NCBI GenBank assembly: GCA_964291365.2
Contig: OZ220020.1
Span: 1,116,001-1,180,000 of the forward strand
Length of the DNA stretch: 64,000 bases
Direction of reading: 5' to 3'
DNA from: JBDWFY01 sp964291365
Lineage (GTDB): Bacteria > Pseudomonadota > Alphaproteobacteria > Rhizobiales > Stappiaceae
Positions within the stretch are counted from its first letter, which is position 1, and each line of letters starts with the position of its first letter. A program made the translations under genes and the position numbers. Under the pieces are notes generated by a model, which worked only from the letters and a program-made list of their open reading frames with translations, was not told where the DNA came from and ran no database searches. Positions 9,076-17,747 of the stretch are shown one piece after another.

Positions 9076-9702
9076 ATGGAAAATATACAGACTGTTAAAA
9101 ATATTGCTGAGATATCAGTTGATGTTGAGCTAAAATTAGAAAAATTTGTCAAATTGATATTGGAGTGGCAACAGGCCCATAATTTAATTAGTTCAAATTC
9201 ATTGACTCATATCTGGACACGCCATATTGCTGATAGTATACAAACTCATCTAGCACTTCCAAACGTGCGAAGGTGGATTGATTTAGGTAGCGGTGCAGGA
9301 TTTCCTGGAGTAATAACAGCCATTATGTTGACGGCAAAGTCAGATAGTATAGTTCATTTAGTTGAATCAAATAGAAAGAAGGCAACATTTTTACAGACTG
9401 TAGCAAGAGAAATTGAAATTCCTGTCCAAGTGCATTGTGAGAGAATTGAAGATTTTGTTATCAAATGGGATGAAGCAATTGATGGTGTTTCAGCACGCGC
9501 ATTAACTAGTTTAGAACATTTGTGTGGATTCACCGAAAAATTAGTAAATCAAGGAGCTACAGCTGTTTTTCATAAAGGTCAAAAAGTTCAGGAAGAAATT
9601 GACAAGGCAAGTGAAAAATGGAATATAAGTATGAGAATTGAAAAAAACCGAATTGATCCTAGCGGATCTTTGTTAATTATTGATGAAATTACTCCTAAGT
9701 AG
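9076..9702 (+). CDS. rsmG: 16S rRNA (guanine-N7) methyltransferase RsmG (GidB)
   Basis: 208 residues, normal length. SAM-dependent methylation of a guanine in the 530 loop region of 16S rRNA. The Rossmann-fold SAM site DLGSGAGFPG lies at about residues 72-81, followed by HLVESNRKKATFLQ, and SARALTSLEHL in the second half matches the family. It starts 3 bases after the mnmG stop and precedes parA by 20 bases, consistent with one operon ending in the partition genes. Confidence 0.96.
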   Translation: MENIQTVKNIAEISVDVELKLEKFVKLILEWQQAHNLISSNSLTHIWTRHIADSIQTHLALPNVRRWIDLGSGAGFPGVITAIMLTAKSDSIVHLVESNRKKATFLQTVAREIEIPVQVHCERIEDFVIKWDEAIDGVSARALTSLEHLCGFTEKLVNQGATAVFHKGQKVQEEIDKASEKWNISMRIEKNRIDPSGSLLIIDEITPK

Positions 9703-9722
9703 CAACAGTTTAGAGTACAGTT

Positions 9723-10550
9723 ATGAATTTTGAACAAGGGTTTCCTCGTGTTTTTGCGATCGCAAATCAAAAGGGTGGAGTTGGAAAAACTACTACCACA
9801 ATTAACCTCGCTACGGCATTTGCAGCTGTGGGTAAAGACTCTTTAGTAATTGACCTTGATCCACAAGGGAATGCTTCTACAGGTCTAGGATTTGAACAAA
9901 AAGATCGGGAAATTTCATCATACGAAGTACTATATGGTGCAAATTCAATAATCGAAGCAGTTGCCGAAACTGAATTTCAAAATCTATATTTGGTTCCAGC
10001 AAAAGTGGATTTGTTAGGGTTTGAACTTGAAATTGCTGAATCGGAAAATCGAAATTTTCGGCTTAAGAATGCAATAGAAGAATTAGTTGTCGCAAGTCGG
10101 CAAAAAAAAGCTCCAGAATTATCATATATATTTCTTGATTGTCCTCCTTCGTTGAATTTATTGACAATTAACGCATTAACTGCATGTCATTCAGTAATCG
10201 TCCCTTTGCAATGCGAATTCTTCGCATTAGAAGGACTAGGTCAATTATTACAAACTATTGAACGAGTTAGATTAAATTTAAATCCGCAAATAGAAGTTCA
10301 AGGTATCGTATTAACAATGTATGACAGCAGAAATAAACTCTCAACGCAAGTTGTTGAAGATATCAGAGCAACGATGGGGAAAAAAGTTTATGAAACAATT
10401 ATTCCTAGAAATGTTAGACTTTCGGAATCTCCTTCGCATGGTAAACCAGCTATAATATATGACGCATATTGTACAGGAAGTAAGGCTTATTTACGACTTG
10501 CGACAGAAATAATTCATCATGAGAATATTATTGCAGATTTTGCGGCATAA
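9723..10550 (+). CDS. parA: Chromosome partitioning ATPase ParA (Soj)
   Basis: 275 residues. Nucleoid-associated Walker-type ATPase that moves ParB-parS complexes to segregate the origin region. The deviant Walker A KGGVGKTTT lies at residues 17-25, with DLDPQGNASTGLG following and the Walker B region FLDCPPSLNLLTINAL in the middle. No N-terminal DNA-binding extension is present, so it is the chromosomal (type Ib-like) form and not a plasmid P1-type ParA. parB follows 48 bases downstream, and four parS sites are in the window. Confidence 0.97.
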   Translation: MNFEQGFPRVFAIANQKGGVGKTTTTINLATAFAAVGKDSLVIDLDPQGNASTGLGFEQKDREISSYEVLYGANSIIEAVAETEFQNLYLVPAKVDLLGFELEIAESENRNFRLKNAIEELVVASRQKKAPELSYIFLDCPPSLNLLTINALTACHSVIVPLQCEFFALEGLGQLLQTIERVRLNLNPQIEVQGIVLTMYDSRNKLSTQVVEDIRATMGKKVYETIIPRNVRLSESPSHGKPAIIYDAYCTGSKAYLRLATEIIHHENIIADFAA

Positions 10551-10598
10551 CCTGGTCGATTCTGTTCACCCAGTAAGAAATTTGAAAGGATATAAAAG

Positions 10599-11525
10599 AT
10601 GACTAAACGTGATTTAAAAGGACCGAAGAGTCAAAGACTTGGACGCGGATTGGCGAGCTTGATTGGTGACGACACTATCGTAGCAACAATAAGTCCTCAA
10701 ACTAATCCAGAAAGTTCTAATTATCTCAGCACTAATGACAATGTTCGCAAGATTCCAATTGAGTATATTAAAAATAATCCGAATAATCCGCGAAAGATGT
10801 TCTCTGATTTAGAGCTATCTGAATTGGCAGAATCAATTAAAGAAAAAGGAATTTTTCAACCGATTTTGATTCGCACAAAAACTGGCAAAAAAGACCAATA
10901 TGAAATTATTGTTGGTGAAAGAAGATGGCGAGCCGCGCAAAAGTGTGGTTTACATGAAATTCCGGCGATTATACGCGAAGTAAGCGATCAAGAAGCACTT
11001 GAACTTGCAATTATTGAAAATGTACAACGTACTGATTTAAATCCTATTGAAGAAGCGACTGGCTATGCACAGCTTATATCAATGAATTCATTCTCACAAA
11101 GTCAATTAGCAAAGGTGGTCGGGAAAAGTCGAAGTTATATTGCAAACAGTTTGAGATTATTGAAATTACCAGATACTGTGAAAGACTTAATGAGTATTGG
11201 AGAACTGACGATCGGTCATGCTCGTCCGTTAGTTACGGTAAAAGATCCAGTTAAATTAGCTGAAAAGATTGTAAAAGAAGGTCTAAATGTTCGTCAGACG
11301 GAAAAGTTAGCTCAGGAAGGAAGTGATGCAGAAGGTGAGAAAACTGTACGGTTACCAACACATAAAGATATTGATACAATCGCACTTGAAAAAAAACTTT
11401 CGGATGGTTTGGGTTTGAAAATTATCATTAAATCCAGCAACAATGGTCGCGGCGAGATGCGGATTAAATTTACTTCGCTTGACCAGCTTGATAATATTTG
11501 CAAATTATTGTCTCGTAAGCGTTAA
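10599..11525 (+). CDS. parB: Chromosome partitioning protein ParB (Spo0J)
   Basis: 308 residues. CTP-dependent DNA clamp that loads at parS and spreads. The N terminus holds RLGRGLASLIGDD, the ParA-stimulating motif typical of chromosomal ParB. Then come the CTP-binding ParB/Srx domain with GERRWRAAQK, the ENVQRTDLNPIEEA box, and a helix-turn-helix SQLAKVVGKSRSYIANSLRLL. A linker and a C-terminal dimerisation domain (GRGEMRIKFTSLDQLDNI) complete the protein. Confidence 0.97.
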   Translation: MTKRDLKGPKSQRLGRGLASLIGDDTIVATISPQTNPESSNYLSTNDNVRKIPIEYIKNNPNNPRKMFSDLELSELAESIKEKGIFQPILIRTKTGKKDQYEIIVGERRWRAAQKCGLHEIPAIIREVSDQEALELAIIENVQRTDLNPIEEATGYAQLISMNSFSQSQLAKVVGKSRSYIANSLRLLKLPDTVKDLMSIGELTIGHARPLVTVKDPVKLAEKIVKEGLNVRQTEKLAQEGSDAEGEKTVRLPTHKDIDTIALEKKLSDGLGLKIIIKSSNNGRGEMRIKFTSLDQLDNICKLLSRKR

Positions 11526-11599
11526 TCAAATTTCAAAACAGTTTATTTTTTAGATTTTTTGTAATTGGAAATAAATTATTCAGTATAAGTAAAAAAATA

Positions 11600-12025
11600 A
11601 CAACAGTAGTGAGCCACATTGTCTTACTAAATACATTAACCAATCGCGCTACTATTACTCGTGGAACTAAAGAGCCAGTTCACTTTACGTCAATTCCAGA
11701 AAATGTAACAGTGTAGTTTAGTAATGGATTAATGTGTGAAACGACTCTTTTTTCCATTGAGGTTTCAAGAAAATCTAGATTTATTGCAAAATTTACTTAA
11801 GAAGGTTGTGATGATAAAGTAACAAATGTTGAAAATACTGCTATAAATAGTGGTGTATGGTTGTTGGTTGGTAATGTAATGGTCAGTAGAATTATAAAAA
11901 CGCTAGCAGATTTATTTACTGGTCAATATCTTAATAGTAGTTAGCAAGTTGCACTATGTTTAATTGGTTTAGGAGCTTTTTGAGATATTTTCCCAAATCC
12001 AGTAGAGATAACCCTTGAGTGTTAA
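11600..12025 (+). pseudogene. Decayed lipoprotein gene
   Basis: One frame across most of the parB-holA gap reads as a single protein interrupted by four stops (TAG, TAA, TAG, TGA): VVSHIVLLNTLTNRATITRG, then PVHFTSIPENVTV*FSNGL, RKSRFIAKFT*EGCDDKV, later GVWLLVGNVMV and PNPVEITLE. The pattern matches small alphaproteobacterial lipoproteins whose mature part begins CATITRGT and contains a PEGA-like strand set; here the expected Gly-Cys of the lipobox reads Asn-Arg. It has no start codon, so it is a clear relic. The family assignment rests on recalled pattern only. Confidence 0.65.
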
Positions 12026-12078
12026 TTGCAACTAAATTTTCAAAGTAAATATCTTTTCAGCTAAAGAGTGTAAAGAAT

Positions 12079-13128
12079 CTATCTTTGAACCGGTCGTTGT
12101 TGAAATTTTTTAGCTTGTTCTGCTAAGCTCATCAATGTGTTAAATACGATTGAGTGTCCTATATGATCAGGTAACTGACGAGTTTGTAAAATACTATGAT
12201 GCAAATGACCCGTTGCCTTTTGTAAATTTTCAACAGTCCAAAGTACAATTTCTTGACTAACAAGTTTTTTTCGTCGAAAAAATATTGGGGGTTTAGTTTC
12301 CTGGATTATTGATTCAGTATTCTTACCTCGGTTGTAATCTACTCGTACTTTATATAACCATTGAAAATGTCGAAGTATTGAACCTGCTATTACAGATGAA
12401 TGCATACCAGTCGCCTTTAATCGTTCAAATACACTGTTTAGATCTGAAAAATTTCCAAGCGCAGTTGCATCAATTAGTTTATCAAGTGCAAGTGCTGATG
12501 CATCACCTACAATTGCAAGTACATCTTCAACTTCAATAATTTCTTTGCCCCGGGCGTAGAGACATAATTTTTCAATTTCACTTCGAGATGCCATCCGGTC
12601 GCCACCTAAAAAACTCTGTAAAGTTTCACGGGCATCTCTTGTTATGGTTAAATCATGTGAACTTACAACATCATTAATTAGCGTTGTAATATTGGCTTCA
12701 TTATCAGCAAAACAAGGTAACGCCAAAATCGCTTTATTAGTTTCTGCGGTTTTCCGAAGTGAGGTCCCCTTTTTTAAATCACCAGCTTCAATTATCACTA
12801 ATGCTTCTACGTTCTCTAAGTCTAAAACTAACTTAACTGCTGGAGTAATTGAGTTGTTTCCATCTTTTACCCAAATAGTTCTCTTTCCGCCAAACATTGG
12901 AATAGTTAGAACTTCATTCGCAAGTCGTCCTGGATCACCAACTAGTTCTGAACTGTCTAATTTGACAAGTGAGAATGGATCTTCTTTACCTTTTGAAACT
13001 GACTTGATAATATCATTCGTTGTTTCGGAAACGAGTCCAATATCTGGTCCGTAAATTAGAACAACACGCGCGGGTTCAAAATTGTTTTTTAAGTATCGAG
13101 ATAATTCGGTTGGTTTAATGGCAGTCAT
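12079..13128 (-). CDS. holA: DNA polymerase III delta subunit
   Basis: 349 residues, usual size. Clamp-loader subunit that opens the beta sliding clamp. The N-terminal AAA-like fold carries VVLIYGPDIGLVSETTNDI, and the middle has the family segments SLVKLDSSEL...GRLANEVLTIPMFGGKRTIWV; the C-terminal collar domain contains HSSVIAGSILRHFQWLYKV. It overlaps lptE by 4 bases (start codon inside the lptE stop), so leuS-lptE-holA form one minus-strand operon, the usual alphaproteobacterial arrangement. Confidence 0.93.
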   Translation of the reverse strand: MTAIKPTELSRYLKNNFEPARVVLIYGPDIGLVSETTNDIIKSVSKGKEDPFSLVKLDSSELVGDPGRLANEVLTIPMFGGKRTIWVKDGNNSITPAVKLVLDLENVEALVIIEAGDLKKGTSLRKTAETNKAILALPCFADNEANITTLINDVVSSHDLTITRDARETLQSFLGGDRMASRSEIEKLCLYARGKEIIEVEDVLAIVGDASALALDKLIDATALGNFSDLNSVFERLKATGMHSSVIAGSILRHFQWLYKVRVDYNRGKNTESIIQETKPPIFFRRKKLVSQEIVLWTVENLQKATGHLHHSILQTRQLPDHIGHSIVFNTLMSLAEQAKKFQQRPVQR

Positions 13129-13676
13129 AACGTTTCACTTTCATTTTGAGTTTCATATGTATTTCGTCGTTCTAAAAAGGCGGCAACTCGACTGCTTAAA
13201 TCTCTGGCGATAACTTTATATGCTCGTTGCTTTGCATTGCGGTCTGCACGTAAATTTGCTAATCGTTGATCAAAATAATCAAATGACGCACTTGCAAATG
13301 TTGTTCCTGTTAAAATCGTGTGCCCAGAATCTAAATCAGTTAATGAAAAATTTCCAGTGATTGTAACTAAATGTGAAGCAGGGGCACGGGCAATATGTTC
13401 TATTGATACTGCTGAGACTCTTTCATTAGTGGTTACATTAAGGCGATATTTTGGAGCAATTTTTTTGGTGGTCTGATTGAACAAGAATATCATTTCATTA
13501 AGTAAAATTGTGGTAGCATGGATGTCAATCGCCGCTAATTCATTTTGAATGGGTATATTCCCAGGAACAGTTGCATAAATTGGACGAAAATCACATCCAT
13601 TGAGAATAAATGCAACTAATAAAATTACAAATTTTATAAAAAAAAAAGCAAACTTTTGTTGATTAAACCACAACAT
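13125..13676 (-). CDS. lptE: LPS-assembly lipoprotein LptE
   Basis: About 183 residues from the ATG at 13676. A longer in-frame start would extend further into leuS; the chosen start gives a proper lipoprotein signal MLWFNQQKFAFFFIKFVILL ending in the lipobox LNGC. LptE plugs the LptD barrel in the outer membrane and helps insert lipopolysaccharide. The sequence is poorly conserved but DFRPIYA after the cysteine and position between leuS and holA are characteristic. It overlaps leuS by 14 bases. Confidence 0.85.
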   Translation of the reverse strand: MLWFNQQKFAFFFIKFVILLVAFILNGCDFRPIYATVPGNIPIQNELAAIDIHATTILLNEMIFLFNQTTKKIAPKYRLNVTTNERVSAVSIEHIARAPASHLVTITGNFSLTDLDSGHTILTGTTFASASFDYFDQRLANLRADRNAKQRAYKVIARDLSSRVAAFLERRNTYETQNESETL

Positions 13677-16284
13677 TAACGATCCTTTGTGGTACGACAA
13701 TAATTTTCTTAGGTGCATTACCTTTCAATACGCGGGCCACCTCATCTAATTCAACAACGGTGCTTTCAATCTCACTAGTTGGGGTGTCTGGTGAAATTAT
13801 AAGCTCACTGCGTTTCTTACCATTCACTTGGACAGGTAAAGTTATTGTATTTTCCACCAATAATTCAGTTTCAACTGAAGGCCAACTTGAAATAGCAAGC
13901 ATCTGTGTTTTTCCCAAAGATTTCCAGCATTCTTCCGCAAGGTGTGGCATTATTGGTGCAGATACTTGGATAAGTATTTCAAATGCTTCTCGTATAGCCC
14001 ATTTAATATCTTCCTGATCGTTGACTTCAGTTTTTGCAATTTGATTAACTAATTCGTAAATTCTAGCAACCGCGCGATTAAAAGCGAGTTTTTCAAAATC
14101 ATTTGTTACTGCGTGTAAAGTTTTGTGAGTAACACGTCTTAATTGAAGAGCAATATCGGAGAAATTTTCTGGCTTCGCTTGCTTGATTCCAGTAATATAA
14201 TCTTTGGCTTCTGACACTAAACGCCACACTCGTTGAACAAATCGGTGTGCACCTTGCACTCCTTCTTCAGTCCAGATAACATCTCGTTCAGGTGGTGAAT
14301 CTGAAAGCATAAAAAAACGCGCAGTGTCAGCTCCGTAAGATTCAATAATATCGGTAGGGTCAATTGTATTCCGTTTGGACTTCGACATTTTGACAATTGG
14401 CCCTATTTTCACCTCTTCTTTTGATTCAATCAAACGCGCGGTTCGTTTCCCATCAATTTCAACAACATCAACTTCTATCGGACTTAACCATTCACCATTT
14501 TCCGCTTGGTAAGTTTCATGTGTCACCATTCCTTGAGTAAAAAGTCCAGCAAATGGTTCCTTGATATTGACATAATTGGTGATTTTCATTGCGCGGGTAA
14601 AGAATCTGGAATAAAGCAAGTGTAAGATGGCATGCTCTATGCCACCAATGTATTGATTTACTGGTAACCATTTGTCTGCGACTGCGGGAGTTGCCGGTTC
14701 ATCTAAATCTGGCGCAGTAAATCTTGTGAAATACCAAGATGAATCTACAAATGTGTCCATTGTATCGGTTTCACGAACGGCAGCTTTTTTGCATTTCGGA
14801 CACTTACAATTTTTCCAAGTTGGGTGATGGTCAAGTGGATTACCGGGTTTGTCAAAAGTAACATCTTTGGGCAATTGTACTGGTAAATCACTTTTTGGTA
14901 CTGCAACAGTTCCGCAAGACTCACAATGGATTACTGGAATAGGACATCCCCAATAACGTTGTCGTGATATTCCCCAATCGCGTAGTTTATAGTTTACCTG
15001 TCGTTTTGCTTGTGGACTATCTAATACCGTGGAATTTTCTAAATGTTGTGAAATTTTTTCAATTGCTTCGGTAGTGGTTAAACCATTTAAAAACTCCGAA
15101 TTTATCATATGTCCATCACCGATATAAGCTTCACCATTAAGTTGAAATTCATCTTCATTCAATCCATCAGGAAGTACGACGGGAATTATGGGGAGATTAT
15201 AAGCAGTAGCAAAATCAAAATCGCGTTGGTCGTGACCGGGACATCCAAAAATTGCTCCGGTTCCATAATCCATAAGGATAAAATTAGCAACATAAACGGG
15301 TAAAGTTTCATCTGTTTTGACCGGGTGAATTACTCTCAATCCAATGTCAAAACCCTTTTTTTCTGCAGATTCAATCGTAGCAACTGAGGTTCCCATTTGG
15401 TGACATTCATCAATGAATTTTGCTAATTCAGGATTATCAGCAGCGAGTTTGGATGCAATCGGATGGTTTGGTGAAAGACACATGAAACTCGCACCAAATA
15501 AGGTATCAGGTCTAGTTGTAAAGATCTCTAGGATCGGATGATCTTCCAGCGAGTTTTTTTCAAACTCAAATCGAATGATTAGACCTTCAGAACGCCCAAT
15601 CCAATTTCGTTGCATCAAGCGTACTTGCTCTGGCCAACGATCAAGTTCATTGATTGCATCTAGCAGTTCTTTGGAAAAATCAGAAATTCGGAAAAACCAT
15701 TGCGTAAGTTCGCGCTGCTCAACTACTGCACCGGAGCGCCAACCGCGACCATCTATCACTTGTTCATTGGCAAGCACAGTCATGTCAACGGGATCCCAAT
15801 TGACATTAGAACTTTTCCGGTAGACTAAATCTGCTTCCAAAAAATCTAAAAATAATCGTTGTTGTTGCTTGTAATATTCAACATCGCAAGTAGCAAATTC
15901 ACGCGACCAGTCTAATGACAATCCCATGCTCTTGAGCTGTGAACGCATAACTGAAATATTTTCATAGGTCCAATCACTGGGATGCACCTTATTTTGCATT
16001 GCAGCATTTTCAGCGGGCATCCCAAAAGCATCCCAACCCATTGGGTGTAATACATTATAACCATTAGCGCGACGATAACGTGCGACAACATCTCCCATCG
16101 CATAATTGCGAACATGTCCCATATGGATATGTCCTGATGGATAGGGAAACATTTCTAATACATAGTATTTGGGACGATTATCTTGATTGGATGTCTTAAA
16201 AACGTCAGCTTGTTTCCAAGCTTTTTGCCAATAGGACTCAACTACATTTGAATTGTAACGTTCAACTGTCATTGCTTTTGCCAA
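13663..16284 (-). CDS. leuS: Leucyl-tRNA synthetase
   Basis: 873 residues, full length. Class I synthetase that charges tRNA-Leu. The HIGH-type motif appears as PYPSGHIHMGH near residue 50, an editing domain follows (TTRPDTLFGASF, with GCPGHDQRDFDFA), a zinc-type insertion shows CESCGT and CKCPKCKK, and the catalytic KMSKSKRN loop lies near residue 640. First gene of the leuS-lptE-holA operon. Confidence 0.98.
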   Translation of the reverse strand: MAKAMTVERYNSNVVESYWQKAWKQADVFKTSNQDNRPKYYVLEMFPYPSGHIHMGHVRNYAMGDVVARYRRANGYNVLHPMGWDAFGMPAENAAMQNKVHPSDWTYENISVMRSQLKSMGLSLDWSREFATCDVEYYKQQQRLFLDFLEADLVYRKSSNVNWDPVDMTVLANEQVIDGRGWRSGAVVEQRELTQWFFRISDFSKELLDAINELDRWPEQVRLMQRNWIGRSEGLIIRFEFEKNSLEDHPILEIFTTRPDTLFGASFMCLSPNHPIASKLAADNPELAKFIDECHQMGTSVATIESAEKKGFDIGLRVIHPVKTDETLPVYVANFILMDYGTGAIFGCPGHDQRDFDFATAYNLPIIPVVLPDGLNEDEFQLNGEAYIGDGHMINSEFLNGLTTTEAIEKISQHLENSTVLDSPQAKRQVNYKLRDWGISRQRYWGCPIPVIHCESCGTVAVPKSDLPVQLPKDVTFDKPGNPLDHHPTWKNCKCPKCKKAAVRETDTMDTFVDSSWYFTRFTAPDLDEPATPAVADKWLPVNQYIGGIEHAILHLLYSRFFTRAMKITNYVNIKEPFAGLFTQGMVTHETYQAENGEWLSPIEVDVVEIDGKRTARLIESKEEVKIGPIVKMSKSKRNTIDPTDIIESYGADTARFFMLSDSPPERDVIWTEEGVQGAHRFVQRVWRLVSEAKDYITGIKQAKPENFSDIALQLRRVTHKTLHAVTNDFEKLAFNRAVARIYELVNQIAKTEVNDQEDIKWAIREAFEILIQVSAPIMPHLAEECWKSLGKTQMLAISSWPSVETELLVENTITLPVQVNGKKRSELIISPDTPTSEIESTVVELDEVARVLKGNAPKKIIVVPQRIVNVVV

Positions 16285-16435
16285 AAATGAAAATTAATAT
16301 TGGATGAATTTTGCAAAATAACTAAAATTGCGATTTTTAAAAGAGACTTTGATATAATAATTAAGCTACTCATTGAAAATTTGCAAATTAGATATTTGGC
16401 CGAGTATCCATTTTTTTATGAAACTGGGGAAAAAA

Positions 16436-17104
16436 ATGACAGTTGATGAACGAATTGCTGAAATCAAAGATCGCATCGAAATTGCTAAACAAGAATCAGG
16501 ACGAGTCAAAGATGAAGTTCATTTAATTGCAGTATCAAAAACATTTGATAGCAATTCAATAACTCCGGTAATCCATGCGAATCAAAGAGTTTTTGGTGAA
16601 AATCGTATACAAGAAAGTCTGCAAAAATGGCCCGAATTATTGGAGAAATATCAAGATTTAGAGTTACATTTGATTGGACCATTACAATCTAATAAAACTG
16701 CTGATGCAGTTCGCTTGTTTGATGTAATACATACGATTGATCGAGAAAAAATTGCGAAATTAATTAAGCATGAAATGGACGTACAACAAAAAAATGTACA
16801 GCTATTTGTTCAAGTCAATACTGGTGAAGAATCTCAAAAATCTGGACTCTTACCAAGTAATGTCGATGATTTTCTGATGCAATGTCGTGACGAAATTGGC
16901 ATCAATATCATAGGTTTGATGTGTATTCCACCATTCAATGAGAACCCTGGCCCCCATTTTGCTTTGCTTCAAAAGATTGCAATGCGTAATCATCTTCAAA
17001 ATTTATCAATGGGAATGTCTGCGGACTATGAACTAGCAATCCGAATGGGTGCTACACATGTTCGAGTTGGCTCAGCGTTGTTTGGTGAGAGAAATACTCA
17101 TTAA
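16436..17104 (+). CDS. YggS-family PLP homeostasis protein
   Basis: 222 residues from the ATG at 16436 (MTVDERIAEIKDRIE); upstream in-frame starts would add up to 21 residues that do not fit the family. A single-domain PLP-binding barrel related to alanine racemase N-terminal domains, thought to buffer intracellular PLP. Motifs: LIAVSKTF with the PLP lysine, FGENRIQE, LHLIGPLQSNK, VNTGEESQKSGL and a C-terminal SMGMSADYELAI and GATHVRVGSALFG. Divergent from leuS. Confidence 0.93.
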   Translation: MTVDERIAEIKDRIEIAKQESGRVKDEVHLIAVSKTFDSNSITPVIHANQRVFGENRIQESLQKWPELLEKYQDLELHLIGPLQSNKTADAVRLFDVIHTIDREKIAKLIKHEMDVQQKNVQLFVQVNTGEESQKSGLLPSNVDDFLMQCRDEIGINIIGLMCIPPFNENPGPHFALLQKIAMRNHLQNLSMGMSADYELAIRMGATHVRVGSALFGERNTH

Positions 17105-17435
17105 AATTAGCATATATGACATATTAAGGCAATTATGTAAAAATGCCGACAAAATGTACTTAAATTTAGCTAAAAGAAATTTAAAGTCTTCAAATTAAAA
17201 GTATCTATAATCTATAATGCCGACAATTTGAAAGTGAAAAGAACAGTAGAGATATTTGATTGAAATTTACAAAGATTTCGGTTATTTTGTGGAAAGAATT
17301 CAATTTGAAAATATTTAATAAATGGGAATTATATACAATTTGCCAAGGTACGACAATTTGTCTGAATTAATATAATGAAATTTGCTGTAAATATATTTAA
17401 TTTAAAATCAAATCAAAAAAACTTGGGATAGCATT
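17105..17435. other. Gene-free AT-rich gap
   Basis: About 330 bases without a convincing gene. The only structure I see is an 11-base direct repeat AATGCCGACAA (17142 and 17216) with a third partial match TACGACAATTTG near 17348. The role is unknown. Confidence 0.4.
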
Positions 17436-17567
17436 ATGAAAAGATTTACAATAACTTTGATAGCTGTGGTAGTTGGATTTACTATCACGTCTTGTCAACA
17501 AGAATTTTACGATTGCAATGTTGGAGGACGTGATACTCAATGTGTTCGTTGGGTTAGTCCGTGGTAA
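17436..17567 (+). CDS. Very small lipoprotein (43 residues)
   Basis: ATG at 17436 opens a 43-residue frame: a basic start MKR, a hydrophobic stretch FTITLIAVVVGFTI and a lipobox-like TSC, giving a mature peptide of about 23 residues with two further cysteines (YDCNVGG and TQCVRW). The composition is strongly that of a bacterial lipoprotein signal, although the position -3 residue (Ile) is not ideal. No homologue is recognised; function unknown. Confidence 0.55.
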   Translation: MKRFTITLIAVVVGFTITSCQQEFYDCNVGGRDTQCVRWVSPW

Positions 17568-17747
17568 AGTATATTTTTTATTTTACTTGTAAAGATATAG
17601 ACAGTATAAATTGCCGTCTATAATTGTGTAACATTGTATATAGTTCCTTAATAAATTGGTTCGTACTTGCGAAAGCCAATATGCGTGCCTATTTGTGGTT
17701 AAGTGTTTTAGATAAATTTTTTTTAAGATTGAGAGCATAAATTTCCA

